DNA from: Tubulanus polymorphus
Taxonomy: Eukaryota; Nemertea; Palaeonemertea; Tubulaniformes; Tubulanidae
DNA length: 64,000 nucleotides
Reading direction: 5' to 3'
Assembly: GCF_964204645.1 (NCBI RefSeq)
Contig: NC_134035.1
Coordinates: 5,580,501 to 5,644,500 of the forward strand
In this document: positions 1 to 14,601 of the stretch, in pieces
Position numbering within the stretch: position 1 is the stretch's first letter
Layout of the letters: every line of letters begins with the position of its first letter
Program-made: the position numbers and the translations under genes
Notes under the pieces: model-generated
What the model was told of the DNA's origin: nothing
The model's database searches: none
Seen by the model: the letters and a program-made list of their open reading frames with translations, nothing else

Positions 1-720
1 TCATCATGTCGTGTGATTGTGTTCCGTGCGCCGTTTGATATTAGCGATGTTCTAATCGCTTTCAGTAGTTTTTACGGCTGTTTCTCTTTGTCTCTCTCTC
101 TGTGATCGTCATCCGTCGTCTGCAACTGCTGCTACTAAACCAACGACGCGCTCGACGACGGTGAATCTGATTTCGATACACGGAAACAATTGTAGCCGCC
201 GCCACCGTTTGAGGATCAACTTGATTTGAATTGTCGTTAAATCGTAATTCTCCGTGATATCAAAGCGCGTGAATTGCGCATCAAAACTGCGAGGCGATTT
301 TTAATCAATTCAAGGCAAAAAAGAATAAAGGAAATTTCCATGTTGTTTTGGATTTGAGAATGCTGCTCACTACTCAACCCTCGTAATCAGCAGTTTAAAA
401 CTTTTTGTGAGTCAGAAAACGTTGATACATGTCCTGCCTGAATACCGTATATCTTAAAATCGTCCCCTATGCGCGTGTACGATCCCGATCTGATCTCTCG
501 GTACTCCCTACTTCCTAGTTCCTAGGTCCCCTACTCCCTACTTCCACTCCCTGGTCTCTCGGAATCTACTGAGAATCTACTGAACAAACCGTTTTTATCC
601 CGAGAATATCACCCCGAGTCTTAATCCTAAATAAACTCCCCAACATTCTATATACAATAATCTAAAATACTCTGAAAATCTCTACAATTAAAAGATCGCC
701 ACTCAAGACCGTGTTTAACC
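1..720. other. Intergenic, no gene seen
   Basis: No convincing coding exon on either strand. The first 250 bases are GC-richer, with CpG and pyrimidine runs (CTCTCTCTCTG near 90-105), and resemble a 5' untranslated or promoter region, but no TATA box or supported splice site was found. A stretch at 500-560 holds short degenerate repeats of CTACTCCCTACTTCC type. Confidence 0.4.
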
Positions 721-992
721 AATACGGGTTATAGGCCTAACGTTCGTTACCGGAAGTAGGTATCAGTTTTCGCGTAAGCCAACTACATTTCAATGAAAAT
801 CCGTCGGTTCAAGTTTCCAGTAAGCATTTTCTCAAAAAATTGGAAAATCTTGGAAAAGGTGAGTGCGTCTATAGTTTTTGAGAAAATGCTTACTGGAAAC
901 TTGAACCGACGGATTTTCATTGAAATGTAGTCGGTTGACGCGAAAACTGATACCTACTTCCGGTAACGAACGTTAGGCCTATAACCCGTATT
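721..992. mobile_element. Foldback MITE with 119-bp arms
   Basis: Two arms, about 721-839 and 874-992, are near-perfect reverse complements of each other, starting AATACGGGTTATAGGCC and ending GGCCTATAACCCGTATT. They are separated by a loop of about 35 bases. A few mismatches occur in the middle of the arms, for example near 775 and 938. There is no coding capacity. Clear flanking target duplications were not seen, so the exact ends are uncertain. The structure fits a foldback-type non-autonomous DNA element. Confidence 0.8.
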
Positions 993-1694
993 TTTATGAA
1001 ATAATAATGGATACTAACTATGAATTAGCACAAACGAAGCCCAAAGATGTCAGTTTGAAGGGTCTTGGATGTCGATCTTACACTAAATGTTACCAAAACA
1101 GCAGATGTCCTGCCTAAAGTTGTATACAAATATTCTACAAACAGCATTACTATACTTAGCCAAAATAGCAAAATCGTTACATCTGCTAGATATTTCGTGG
1201 ACGCAGTCATCAACACGTTTAAGGTCATTCTGTGAATTCAGTTTGTCGCTTGAGAAAATACTTGACACCGATGTTCAAATGTATATTCATTTTTCAAACT
1301 TCCAAGAAGAAACCGTTCGCTCGTCGAGCACCGAATATGATGCCACGACGGCTGGAAAAATGTACACGACGAAGTTCGATAGATGTGTTACATCGGGGAT
1401 CAATGACGGTCAATCTTTGTTCTGATTTTATGTTCGTTCACGTTCTCGCAACACATGCGCACTTGACGTATTTTATTGTAAGTACAATCCTCCTCCGCCC
1501 CGTTCCGTGCATATACAGTCGTATAGAACATACGCCAAACGACGTGTGGGAGATTCATCGATTTCTTCGGGGGATTTCGTCAAAATTTATTTCGAAAAGA
1601 ACTCGTCATATCGAGGAAATATACTAAGTTTTGGATGTACGCTTCAACTCAATGTGAGGCATTTTTAAAACTATGAGAGTATTCGACGTTTTGA
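993..1694. other. Intergenic, unassigned short open frames
   Basis: Several overlapping open frames of 50-130 codons occur on both strands, but none shows a recognisable domain, codon pattern or splice context. A frame at about 1060-1217 (+) reads through 50 codons without a start. No gene is claimed. Confidence 0.35.
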
Positions 1695-2776
1695 CTGAAT
1701 TCTATGAGCCAAGTTTGCAAAAGCGGTCATAGAATTGAGTCTAAACGTCACTACTCTCTTAGTTTCGAAAACGGCCCACTTGAGCTCATAGAATTGAGTC
1801 TAAACGTCATTAATCTTTTAGTTTTGAAAATGGCTCATAAATTTGAGTCTAAACGTCACTACTCTCTTAGTTTTTTTGCAAATGGCTCATAGAATTGAGT
1901 CTAAACGTCACTACTCTCTTAGTTTCGAAAACGGCCCACTTGAGTCTAAACGTCACTACTCTCTTAGTTTCGAAAGTAGCTCATAGAATTGAGTCTAAAC
2001 GTCATTACTCTTTTAGTTTTGAAAATGGCTCATAAATTTGAGTCTAAACGTCACTACTCTCTTAGTTTTGAAAATGGCTCATAAATTTGAGTCTAAACGT
2101 CACTACTCTCTTAGTTTTTTTGCAAATGGCTCATAGAATTTAGTCTAAACGTCACTACTCTCTTAGTTTTGAAAATAGCTCATAGAATTTAGTCTAAACG
2201 TCACTTCTCTTTTAGTTTTGAAAATGGCTCATAAAGTTGAGTCTAAACTTCACTTACTCTCTTAATTTTGAAAATAGCTAATAGAATTGAGTTTAAACGT
2301 CACTACTCTCTCAGTTTTGAAAATGGCTTACAGAATTGATTGTAAACGTCACTACTCACTTAGTTTTTGAATATGGCATAGAATTGAGTCTAAACGTCAC
2401 TACTCTTTTAGTTTTTGAAAATCACTATTAGATTATTGAGTCACTTCTCTGTTAGTTTGTTTTTACAAATGGCTCATATAATTAAGTTCTAACGTCACTA
2501 CTCTCTTAGTTTTTTTGCAAATGGCTCACAGAATTTAGTCTAAACGTCACTATACTCTCTTAGTCTTTTTGCAAATGGCTCATAGAATTTAGTCTAAACG
2601 TCACTATACTCTCTTAGTTTTTTTTGCAAATGGCTCATAGAATTTAGTCTAAACGTAACTATACTCTCTTAGTCTTTTTGCAAATGGCTCATAGAATGCA
2701 GTCTAAACATCACTACTCTCTTAAGTTTTTTTGCAAATGGCTCATAGAATTAAGTCCAAACGTCACTACTTTCTTC
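1695..2776. repeat. 49-bp minisatellite
   Basis: About 22 imperfect head-to-tail copies of a unit of roughly 49 bp containing GAGTCTAAACGTCACTAC, then TCTCTTAG, a run of T, GAAAATGGCTCATAGAATT. Variants carry TTTTTTGCAAATGG instead of TTTTGAAAATGG; these cluster in the right half (2450-2760), which suggests local amplification of a subtype. Confidence 0.9.
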
Positions 2777-3827
2777 ATATAAGGGTTGAAACCAATATCA
2801 ACTCGCGTTGATGCAATTGCGAGGAACTATTCGAATTGATAGTTTCCCCGATGCGCACTATAGTTATCGGCATAAAGGGAGTTGATCTTGTCAGCGTAAT
2901 CCTCGCCAATAAAAGGCCCAGAAGATAGGTACAGGCTAGATCCGCGTGTACTACATGTCGAGAAAGCTTCAAATCGCATTAGCTAACCGTACACCGGGCT
3001 CGTGGCATCAGAAACCGATATCTCAAGCATATGTATATGAAGAGCCAGATTCTACTTGAAAGTTACCCCACAGCCGAAAACGCAGAGCAGACTTTATCGA
3101 TGATTTCATAATGCAGAGACTGGTCGAAAAATTAAAAAAGATTTTTCACGAGTTATATTACTTCACGGTTATTTCACTTAATATATGCGAAGTTCAAGAA
3201 GTACAATCGCCGGTGGATTGAAATTAACATGTCCCGTAGCCTCGGCCTCCAACAGTATTTCAACATAAGATTGTTAAGATAGCGAGACATTTTGATCGCT
3301 AGAATTTCAACAATATTTAACCACGTTTCATCGGCACGATTACACTCTTGAATTTCAACCTCCTCGAAATCCCCTTAATTTGTAATTTGATCTCTGTGAC
3401 TGCCACGGGGGCTGAACGGTGGCGTATTCCAACGCCGCGGTCTTGGCAAACTATTCATTTATTGGGCGTAGAAAAAATAAGAATAAGGCCGCACAAAAAT
3501 ATATCCTGTTTCTCGGGCGGGGCAATTACCGTTTGGGTACGTAGGTGGGACATTTTGTTTTCGTTATACAGAAAAAGAAATTCGGGTATTCTTCTAACAA
3601 TGGGTGGGTCACCGTAAATAATTTTTTAGATGACCAAATTTCAAGTTAAAAATATGATTTGCAGCTGGAAGACCATCGATGTATATTTCTAAAACATAAG
3701 TTATTTCATCCAAAACTTCGAAATAGGGTCGGCAGGCAATTTTATTATATTTCGAAAATGATTATTTGAAATGACGAAATATCGGTTTAGTCGGAACCGA
3801 GGGTTTTTCTTTTGGTGTGACCAAAGG
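2777..3827. other. Intergenic, no gene seen
   Basis: No supported coding exon, RNA gene or repeat array. Composition is mixed, with a slightly GC-rich patch near 3400-3560. Confidence 0.4.
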
Positions 3828-3960
3828 TCTAATTTCACAGTCATTCAAGACCGTAAGTCTAAGACCATTTTAGTCCGGTAGCTAATCTAACAACTCGAGG
3901 CTAGTCTTAAGATTTAAGACCACTTAACAACCAGATTAAGTTACAAGTGGCATGGTAACA
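3828..3960. repeat. Rep-B dispersed repeat copy
   Basis: Carries the Rep-B phrases GTCTAAGACCATTTTAG, CTAATCTAACAACT and GTCTTAAGATTTAAGACC, seen again at 8022, 9348, 30410, 58260 and 59185. The phrases are arranged in a quasi-palindrome (CTTAGACTTAAGACC against GGTCTTAAGTCTAAG). Confidence 0.7.
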
Positions 3961-4016
3961 TTTTAGACAAACTTATCCCAAACACTATTTGAGTGGATAT
4001 CGTAGCATCGATTTCA

Positions 4017-6270
<2,254 letters not shown>

Positions 6271-6523
6271 GCCTCTGCCTCTGCCTCTGCCTCTGCCTCT
6301 GCCTCTGCCTCTGCCTCTGCCTCTGCCTCTGCCTCTGCCTCTGCCTCTGCCTCTGCCTCTGCCTCTGCCTCTGCCTCTGCCTCTGCCTCTGCCTCTGCCT
6401 CTGCCTCTGCCTCTGCCTCTGCCTCTGCCTCTGCCTCTGCCTCTGCCTCTGCCTCTGCCTCTGCCTCTGCCTCTGCCTCTGCCTCTGCCTCTGCCTCTGC
6501 CTCTGCCTCTGCCTCTGCCTCTG
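6271..6523. repeat. (GCCTCT)n hexamer microsatellite, about 42 units
   Basis: Nearly perfect tandem GCCTCT over about 253 bases. Because the unit is six bases, all frames stay open (Ala-Ser or Leu-Cys repeats), and the 130-180-codon frames here have no other support as genes. Confidence 0.95.
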
Positions 6524-7904
6524 TGTGATTATCTTATTATATCTACTTCATTTCTCAATATTCTATTGTATCTTAACGATTCTTGTGTTTTTATACTTTG
6601 TAAGGCGCCGTGAGTGATTGAATTCAATTAATACACCCGGTTGAAACGGCTACTCTACGAAATCTTAACTAAATCAGAATAAGATGCTGCGATCGGCGCA
6701 GTTTCAACGCTACTGGTGCGGCGGTGTTGTAAAAGAAGGCCCGTATCGCGAAAAGGATGAAAAACCTCGACGATTTATTCAATTTTTCCTAAAAACGATA
6801 ACCCCTCGAGCATATAGACGAGCCGAATCCGCAATGAATATTCCACCTTTACCCGTTGTGAAACTACTCAATAACGGTAACCGGCGATATCATCGAAGAT
6901 TATACGGTGTTATACTCCCCAGTCGAAACTGCAAACACACCACGCCGCGCGCGCAGACAAAAAAAAAATGAAACGCTTCCTGAAAAGGCATTATTCAGAA
7001 GCGGTTGTATAACACCGAGAAGACGCTTTGGTGGCTGTTGAGAAGCATAACAGTTTGAAATATGAGCTCTATCAGCGCGATTTCCTCGCGGTTGACCGAC
7101 CCAGCTTAGAATCGAGCAGCCGACAGAGAGAGAGAGAGAGTTTAGATCGTGTAGAAACTAATCGAATCGTGTATTCGGGTATCCGCTTTCGCGCGCGCGC
7201 GCGCGTTATATCGAATTCCGCCGTCGAACAACGAGTTTAAACGACCGGACTGGCTTCTTGTCTCCGGCGATACTCGATCCGACCGACTGAGCGCGCGCGA
7301 GCGAGCGCACAGTCAACCGGAATTACTCGACTCGAGATATATTCCCGTAATTCGATGACGCGATTTTCATTCCTGTTTTCGGTCGACGACGAAACGGTTT
7401 CGATGTCGTTTAGATTTAATTTAGATACCCGTGCACGCTAAACCGCAGCGATGAAAGCGATCCGATTCTAATACGCGCAAACAATGAAACGTCGTTTATC
7501 GAATTCTGTTTTTATGACGTTCTTTATCTAGCGATTTCCTAGTGCAAAAACTGGCAATCATTGCCGAGATTTTGCCGGATCGCCGGGCCGCGGCTTTATG
7601 TAGACCCAAATACTCATTAACGCGAATAGCTGAACGAAAGACCGTCATTTTCGTATGATTGACAGAATTTAACGTTGAAACGATATAATCTGACGGTAAA
7701 TTCGATTCAAAGCGAATAATAATTGAATCAGCCGTTATTTTCATCGATTCAATATCAATACAGTCTACTATGATATAACAAGTATCGAAATACGAAAACT
7801 TGATGGTAATTTTGAGTTGTCAAGTTTTTAAAACTGGAATATCGTAATCGAAATAACCGGTTCGAAGCAATTTCAATGGCTCAATATAAACATCACACAG
7901 ATAG
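6524..7904. other. Intergenic; CpG-rich patch near 7100-7320
   Basis: No supported coding exon. 7120-7320 holds a short (GA)n, a (CG)n run at 7191-7204 and several GAGCGCGC motifs, which could be promoter-like, but there is no TATA box or following exon that can be named. Confidence 0.35.
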
Positions 7905-8010
7905 GGCGAACTTTGGTTTGCATAGTCAGACGGCTAGCGGTCGGAACTGATAACCGAACGCACTTTTTAGTTCGGTCGTAACGTATTTCACCGCGGCCAT
8001 CTTGAAACTG
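7905..8010. repeat. Rep-C dispersed repeat copy
   Basis: Contains GGTCGGAACTGATAACCG, then AGTTCGGTCGTAACGTATTTC and a GGCCATCTTG end. Related copies lie at 11385-11665 (inverted), 41890-41950 and 49775-49890. Confidence 0.65.
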
Positions 8011-8021
8011 TAGGTCCGGGG

Positions 8022-8160
8022 CCGGTACCATAGTCATGGCTTAGACTTAAGCCCAGTCTAAGACCATGTTAGTTATAATATAGCTAATCTAACAACTTAA
8101 GGCTAATCTCAAGACTTAAGCCCACTTTTGTACTTAAGTATCGACTGTGGAACTGGCCCC
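8022..8160. repeat. Rep-B dispersed repeat copy
   Basis: Starts near CATGGCTTAGACTTAAG and ends near TGTGGAACTGGCCCC, so a Rep-A-like terminus (GTGGAACTGG) joins directly to the Rep-B body. The same opening phrase CATGGCTTAGACTTAAG occurs at 59190. Confidence 0.75.
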
Positions 8161-9185
8161 CCGAACTACAGCGACCGTGCATGCTCAAACGCGTGGTTTC
8201 AACCGAAATTCTCCGATAAGCCCGTTCGATTTCAATTTCGATGAGAAATGCGCAGATTCTAATATTCAGCCAGACAAACCGATGAGATGGGTGGATGAGG
8301 ACAGACAGTGTTAAAAGGCCACTATATGGATCGCGTATCGATTGCGCGCTGTTCATTGCGGTCGATTCTAACTCGAGAAATATAGAATTCTTTGATAACG
8401 TTGATATTTGTTGATAAATCAAACGTTCGTTCATTAGCTCGTTATCGAAAGCGATCGTCGATTTTTTAGCGTCATTCATCGATTATTCATTAGGAAAAAA
8501 TACGGCGTTTCGTTTGTTCGATATTGTTTCAACGATATTTACGATTTTTGCCGCTCTTCTGATCAAAGCCCGGCGGTTTTCAAAACGCTTTCATCTCCCG
8601 TCGAAATCGATGACGAAGACATTCAGACGTCAGCCGTTTATAGAATACCCGTTTTTTGTTTGTTTGTTTTCAACGCAAAATAATATTGTACGCTCTTATA
8701 GTCTATATATACGTCCATGACTGAAGCCGATGTGGCCTTTGACAGCCGGTGGGCGTGGCTACGCCGTATCCTAAAATTGAAGTGTCCATTACAGTCGGTA
8801 AAGATACCATTTAATAAGCGACGCTTTAAAAGGGATTGGTCAGAAGGACGCGGTGACTGTTAATTACGGGGGTGTTTGTAACGTCGCAATGTCGTTACAT
8901 CTATTTATAAGTGCATTAGGTGATAGATATCTTTGATATTTCCTGAATGTATATAGAGCCAAATTGCGAAGAATGCACTTTGCTGGTTGCGCAGTTTAGT
9001 GAAAAATTTAGAACGACTATAAAAGTTTGGATGAATGTCAAAGACGCACCCCTCCCAACCCCCCCTCTCTCCCTCCCTAACATAATATTCGAAGCGAGGT
9101 ATAACACAAACCAGTTCTTTAGGGAGACCAGAGTTTTTTTCGATGGTTGCCTACTTTCGTAAAGCGGTAGATGTAATCTTTTTTT
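8161..9185. other. Intergenic, no gene seen
   Basis: A minus-strand open frame of about 130 codons (8084-8479) runs into the Rep-B copy and shows no domain. No gene is claimed. C-rich run at 9050-9078. Confidence 0.35.
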
Positions 9186-9345
9186 CATCACCTCAACCCG
9201 CTGAGCGCCACTCTGATAAGTGATATAGGTTCGAGATCTTTTTTCTCCCGAATAAAGGGAGAGGCCAGACAAGAACAATAATCGACCAAGAAACCCTGTC
9301 GCTACCGGGAATTGAACCCACGAACCCAGCGACCAGTTTCAAAAC
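9186..9345 (-). mobile_element. tRNA-derived SINE copy
   Basis: Shares CTCAACCCGCTGAGCGCCAC at its left (3') part, and the segment CGACCAAGA followed by a B-box-like motif, with the copy at 39447-39600. On the minus strand GGGTTCAATTCCC is a good RNA polymerase III B box. The A-box end is degraded compared with the 39-kb copy. Confidence 0.65.
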
Positions 9346-9347
9346 GA

Positions 9348-9455
9348 TGGCTTAGATTTAAGACCAGTCTTAGACTGTCTTAGTTCTATAGTCGATGTAA
9401 CAAAGTTAAGACCAGATTTAAGACCACTTTTAGACCCGGGTAAAAACTGGCATGG
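9348..9455. repeat. Rep-B dispersed repeat copy
   Basis: Carries ATGGCTTAGATTTAAGACC, GTCTTAGACTG, and later AAGACCAGATTTAAGACCAC. It abuts the SINE at 9186-9345 directly. Confidence 0.7.
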
Positions 9456-11384
9456 CGATAACGGAGATTTCGCGCTGATCTAGAATTATTTCCTCTTATA
9501 CGAGAATGTGGTTGACATCGGCATTTCTGGCGTATAATTGCGGTAGGTTTTTTCATGTCTGACAACCAAGGGCCGATCTGTGTTTTACCAACACAAACTA
9601 TAACAATACGACTAATTGTCGCAAATTTGCTGTTCTTTGAATGCAAATCAACGACAGCGAATGAAAGCCCGTCGAACGCGATGAACAGTTTGTCAGCAAA
9701 GCTCCGCCGGGATATGAGACACTTGTTCGACTGAGCCGCGGGCGGATACGTTTCCGTGCAGAGCAACGGACGGAAGATGCCATAAAATATACCAACTTGC
9801 AATTATACATATTCATAGTTGTAACTAGCCTGCCTCGTCGTGTGGGAAGGCTACATTGCGACTTCAGACTGTTCTTTGACGAGAACAGTTCAACTTTGCA
9901 GACAAATTTTTGATTAAGCCGGTTGCAATTTTCCCGACAGGGTTCTGATGTTCAACGGCCAATAGAGAATAGCATCCGTAGCAAATTCTAAATGTACTTC
10001 GTCTACATTCAAATTCTGTATTCATTCCATGCTTTTGATTTGAGCAAAAGAAGACTTTTTAGCATTACTTCAATACAGTGCAAATCGGATATGGAAACGA
10101 CGGTTTATTGACACTGCACAATTCTGCTAGCCATTTTGAACACATATTTGAGAGGTATTTATATCAAGAAAAAATATTATATTCCAGAAAGACAGATAAA
10201 TAAATCCCCGAAAGACAGATTACAAGCTCCAGCTCAACGAAAAAGTTGAACTCAAATTTTGGTGTAATTGCTGTAAGAGTGCGTCGTGTTTTCAATCAGG
10301 ACAACAATTCAAACTTAACAATTCTAAACGTTTTTCACGGATGCAACTGCTTCGAGCCGATAAAGAATAAACATCGAAATAAGTTAGAAACGACGGTTCA
10401 TAGATCGAAAAGAGTTCGAGTACTTTTACCGACCAGCGCCGACGAGGCGTGCCGCATAAGCATTCCTCGCGAACGTAATTCAGTCAATTCTTCCCAATTA
10501 ATACGTATACGACACGACATGCCGCGAAACTGCGCTGGCATTTTAATTCGCTTCACTAATTCTATTTTTGAAAAAAGAAAACATCGATAAACAAAGTCGT
10601 GCGTCGACGTGGTGTTCGCCGTGAGTATACAAACACGCGAAGAGTTTTATCAATTTTTTTACAATTTTTTGACGTCACGTAACAAATACGCGAGTCTAAT
10701 TCGAGCGCCAGCGCGTGCTGGGCGAGCTTTGATCGAGAGAGTTTTACGGATCCATAAATAAAACGTCGCTTACAAGTCACTTTTCGAAAGGTAAAACCGC
10801 GAAAAAAGTGATGACGCATATTTTGCCATCGATTTCCTGGATTGATTTTTTCAGATCGCGTTATTAACTGAACGCCGACATTTCGATGAAGCTAATTTCT
10901 ACAGGGAAGCCGATTTTTATAGCCCGGTATTCTTATCCCGTCCGCGCAGATGTATCGAAAACTACTCGATGCAAAGTTGTAATTTATGAGTTCCGATATC
11001 TTGCAGTCAATGAATCCTCCCATCGTCACCAGCCATGGGACTCGAACTCGCTGAGCTTAAGCCGTCCCGAACTGGTGGAAGCGAGTTCGGGTAGCGATAC
11101 CGGACCCCTGGCGAGCGAGGATGGAACCTGTGATCGACGATCGCGTCGCGTTCGGTGTTCGAATCCCAATTTTTCTCCAATTTCTACTTCTTTTCTCAGT
11201 CCAACATTACCGCGCGCATCCGTATTATAGGTAATGTTATTTCAGTTGTTGGGAATTAACTCTAGCCGAAGAAAATTTAACTCATTCGAAACCGATGGCG
11301 TTCGTCACCGCCGACCTAAGATTACTACACCAGTTGCGGCTGGTGGCAAGTGGACCAAACCCGCCTTCATCTTCACTATTGCGG
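9456..11384. other. Intergenic; tRNA-like fragment near 11030-11175
   Basis: No supported coding exon. 11030-11175 has B-box-like phrases on both strands (GGGACTCGAACTCG and GTGTTCGAATCCCAA) and an inverted pair CGAACTCGCT / AGCGAGTTCG, suggesting a decayed tRNA-derived SINE. The rest has no visible structure. Confidence 0.35.
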
Positions 11385-11665
11385 GGTGAACTTCGGTTAT
11401 CGGAGTTATTAATTATATTTATTTAAGTGAAACGGGCTCTAAAACGAGTCCATGGTGAAACCGAATGTTAGTCGGAAATAAAGTGCGGAAATACTACCAG
11501 ATTGAGCATTGTCGCTGTAGTTCGGAACTATTTCCAAAATGGCCGACACTATATGAACTACGTTGTAGTGCGCTCGGTTATCAGTTCCGGCCGCTGACCG
11601 TCTCACTAGTGGTCGGAACTGCAAATAGTCGTCCATAACTCCGATAACCAAAGTTCGGCCCGACT
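11385..11665. repeat. Rep-C copy, inverted arrangement
   Basis: Phrases GAACTTCGGTTATCGG at the left and CCGATAACCAAAGTTCGGCC at the right face each other, and two GTCGGAACTG / CAGTTCCGGC phrases lie between them. The copy is therefore palindromic, as expected of a foldback element. A 148-codon minus-strand frame over it is not considered coding. Confidence 0.55.
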
Positions 11666-12424
11666 GTCGATGATCCATAACTATATCACAATTCAAACGT
11701 TTACGGCAACCGACAGCAGTCCAAAAACATATCCCGATATAACTAACATGCTCTCTGTCTTGTCTCTTGGTATCCATTACTATGCGCAAACTTCGTATGT
11801 CTAAAGGCAATATGCTACTGTTCGCTCCGTATCGCGTTTCATCGGGAATCGATTGACATTCCGCGGCCGAATAGAAAAAAAACAACGTTAATCATTCGCT
11901 TGTTTTCGACAACGGCAATTTCCTTTCGACGACAGTCGGACATCGACATTAGAAAGTTCATAACATCGGAAGCAAATATTTACCGTTACTCATTGTCGCC
12001 GTTTGGGCAGCAGTCTGCCGCGCGAGCAGCCGAACGAGTCGTGAGCGCGCATTCTGCCGAAATTCCACAAGCGCCGTCCCGCGGCTCGATTACAACCGCC
12101 GCCATCTCATAAACCAACTTGTCAATTCGACGATATTCGACGACACAATTCGAAAACAATGTATAAAACCAGTCCGTAATTAACTGAATACCCAATACTT
12201 AATCGTATGCTAAGCGTGCGATCATCGAAAAGAATTTAGCAGCTACAGTTTTTTTCATTAGGAATGCAAGCACTATAAAGAAACAAGCAAAAAGAACTTA
12301 GCAGCTACAGTTTCTTTTAATTAGGAATGTAACCGCTCTATTTAAAAAAAGAAACAAGCAAAAACGTCCTAAATTCTGTCTTTAAACTCATATTATGTGG
12401 ATTTGATTCTTTTTCAACATTTTC
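11666..12424. other. Intergenic, no gene seen
   Basis: No supported exon. A short direct repeat: AGAACTTAGCAGCTACAGTTT (12290s) repeats AGAATTTAGCAGCTACAGTTT (12230s), each followed by an AATTAGGAATG-type phrase and AAGAAACAAGCAAAA. Confidence 0.4.
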
Positions 12425-12562
12425 AACATTTCACAACATGTTCTGTTGTAACTCAGTATTCCTGAAGATGAATATCAGAATACAGTCGAAACGTCGAATA
12501 AACTGCGATAACGCTAGGGAACATTTTCGGGCTCAATTTTGTCGTTGTTACTGCGGGATTCT
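12425..12562 (+). mobile_element. Rep-H element with hammerhead-like core
   Basis: Contains ATTCCTGAAGATGAATATC followed by AGAATACAGTCGAAACGTCG and AATAAACT, ending GCGGGATTCTCGTTA. The order CTGAAGA, variable stem, GAAACG matches the conserved core of hammerhead ribozymes carried by Penelope-like retroelements, but a complete fold cannot be drawn here. Related copies: 18240, 24935, 27000, 43455, 51863. Confidence 0.55.
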
Positions 12563-13792
12563 CGTTATGTATTGATAACATTGATACTGAAACGCTCTGT
12601 CGCGGTCCTCCGTAAGACTCGCGTAAATAGACCTTTTTGGAAGTAACAAGGCGCGGAGATCATTCATATTGCGAGGATTCTTCAAAAATCGGCGCGCAGT
12701 TTCATAAATGTTCGGGTTGATCAAAACATTCTGCGGGATTCGTCTCGAATACAATTCACAACCCTTTAAGTCACACGATAGACAATCAAATTGGACAAAT
12801 AGATCATCATATTACCATATGATAATAAATATTATTATTATCATACTATTATTATTATGTAATAATATGATAAATATCATTATTATCATATTATTATCTA
12901 TTATTATTATTAAAGGATATTTTTTCCTCAAATCAACTTCTAGTAGATCGAAAATGGCCATTTTATACTGATTGGAATTTAGCAGCTAATTTTTCTTTTT
13001 TTTCTATTAAGAACGTCGCGGTGCTGCATTCAATTTTCTGCAGCCGATATAAGGAAAAAAAATGCAATTAAAAATTACATTTATTGAACAATCTTAATAT
13101 GAGGGTGTAATTTGTTGGATGCCCAACCTTGTCAGCCACAAGCGCGAATCACTACTAAAAAAAGAACTTCAAAATTCAATCAATTCATAGGTTTTGTTTA
13201 ATGATTGACAATTCAAATTTGTACGTATAGATTTTCAAGCATAATATTGAGGGAAATTTTTTCCTCAGATCAACTTCAAATACTAGATCGATTCGATAAA
13301 CTGACTGTGTGTCATAAGGAGTTGCGTCAGCTTGTTCGGATGGAATACGCGTCGCAGCCGACATCGGCTCTAATTCAATTAACGATTTTCTTCTTTTTTT
13401 CTCCCTTTTAAACACCGCGCTTCAAACGACCGTCGATTTAGCGCCGCATCAACGTATCTATTACTTTCAAACACCATCAAACATTCATCATCGACTAAAC
13501 TATTAGACAAATACCGATAAACAGGCGTGGCGACGATATATATACTGAATTCAAACCTCAAAACTTTTAGAAGATCGATTCGAACTAAGCCGGCGGGGAT
13601 ACCGATTTTTGAGACGGGTACTTAAAGCGCCGTATTGAAGTGCCGGCAACCCGAAACTCGCAGCATCCTCGACGGGTGATCGTTAATCGTATCGGGATAT
13701 TTAAAGAAAAAAGCATTTCACCAAGTTTACATAAGTTCAAGTTAGTTTATTCATCTGACATAGCGTAGATTTGACGGCCGTCCGTCGATCTC
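12563..13792. other. Intergenic; ATT-rich tract 12810-12915
   Basis: No supported gene. 12810-12915 is made of ATTATT and ATAATATGATA phrases forming imperfect inverted repeats. The remaining sequence upstream of the 13793 TATA box may include promoter elements of the neuropeptide gene, but no binding site can be named with confidence. Confidence 0.35.
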
Positions 13793-13801
13793 TATATAAA
13801 A
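13793..13801 (+). promoter_or_regulatory. TATA box of the RFamide gene
   Basis: TATATAAAA in a GC-richer context, followed about 30 bases later by a plausible transcription start near 13823-13830 and then by a splice donor at 14011. It lies 0.8 kb before the coding exon, on the same strand. Assignment to this gene is inferred from position. Confidence 0.5.
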
Positions 13802-13822
13802 CAGCGAGAATGCACCGATAGT

Positions 13823-14010
13823 CCGCGCAGGCGCGGTCGATTGTGAAAACAAACTATCGGTGGTACTCGGTTAATCGTCGATCCCGACGAGGAAGACACG
13901 GCGGAGATTGTATTAAAATAACGCTAGATAATAGCGCAGCAATAACAGCGGCAGCGGCAGCGGTAGCCAGCTGCAGCTGTGTCAACCTGTGAACGCTTAA
14001 CCGGTTTCGT
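13823..14010 (+). other. Putative non-coding first exon of the RFamide gene
   Basis: The start is inferred from the TATA box at 13793. The 3' end is set by the donor TTTCGT|GTAAGAG, with the intron starting at 14011. All three frames carry stops near the end and there is no usable ATG signal peptide (the first ATG opens a three-codon uORF). The segment includes a GCAGCGGCAGCGGCAG run. It would be 5' untranslated sequence spliced directly or indirectly to the coding exon at 14602. Confidence 0.4.
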
Positions 14011-14601
14011 GTAAGAGATCGATCGTCGCTCTGATAGTTCTAAACCGGCATCCATCATCATCGCCTCTCTCTTTCTCTCTCTCAGAATTCCCTGATTTCA
14101 TAATTGGCGAAATAGATCCGTGTTCGAGTGGGTGTACGTCAAGCGTCACGTTAAGTTTAACGTCTTGAGAAAGAGACGGAGAGTGAAGGGGATAGAGTAA
14201 GAGGGGAGTTAAGAGCTATTTCTGCTCGTATAGTATGTCGACCTTTAAGCTTCTTTTTTTTCGCGCATCTTATACTTTCCCATCGGCACCAAATGAATTG
14301 AAATCTACTCTATGGCATGGCCCATTCGATGTAAAATCTACGATCCGAATTAACAGACGAAAATCGTCATTTTAAGCAACATCAGTCTGATCAAACCAGG
14401 CCCTTACCGAAATGGTCCACGTCAATTCGAACTTCAGCTTTTTACTCTTAAGTGCTTTAAAACAATGCAGTTTTAGAATGTACAGCTTTCATAACGGCGC
14501 TTTACATGAAAATATATCATTGTCATTTCAGCGACAATAAAATTTGCCTATTTCACAAATCACGATTTATAACGACGGTTTTCCCGTTTTCTCTTTGCCA
14601 G

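Noticed and set aside
1025-1228. Hydrophobic minus-strand frame of 67 codons
   Set aside because: Overlaps equally plausible frames on the other strand; no supporting signal.
11439-11885. 148-codon minus-strand frame as a gene
   Set aside because: Much of it covers a Rep-C palindromic repeat; no recognisable domain.
14412-14479. ATG with hydrophobic stretch as the RFamide signal exon
   Set aside because: The only nearby donor (GT at 14480) would leave phase 2, while the coding exon needs phase 1.
14544-14601. Extending the RFamide coding region upstream to 14544
   Set aside because: The codon at 14544 is TTG, not ATG, and a polypyrimidine tract with AG at 14600-14601 marks this part as intron.
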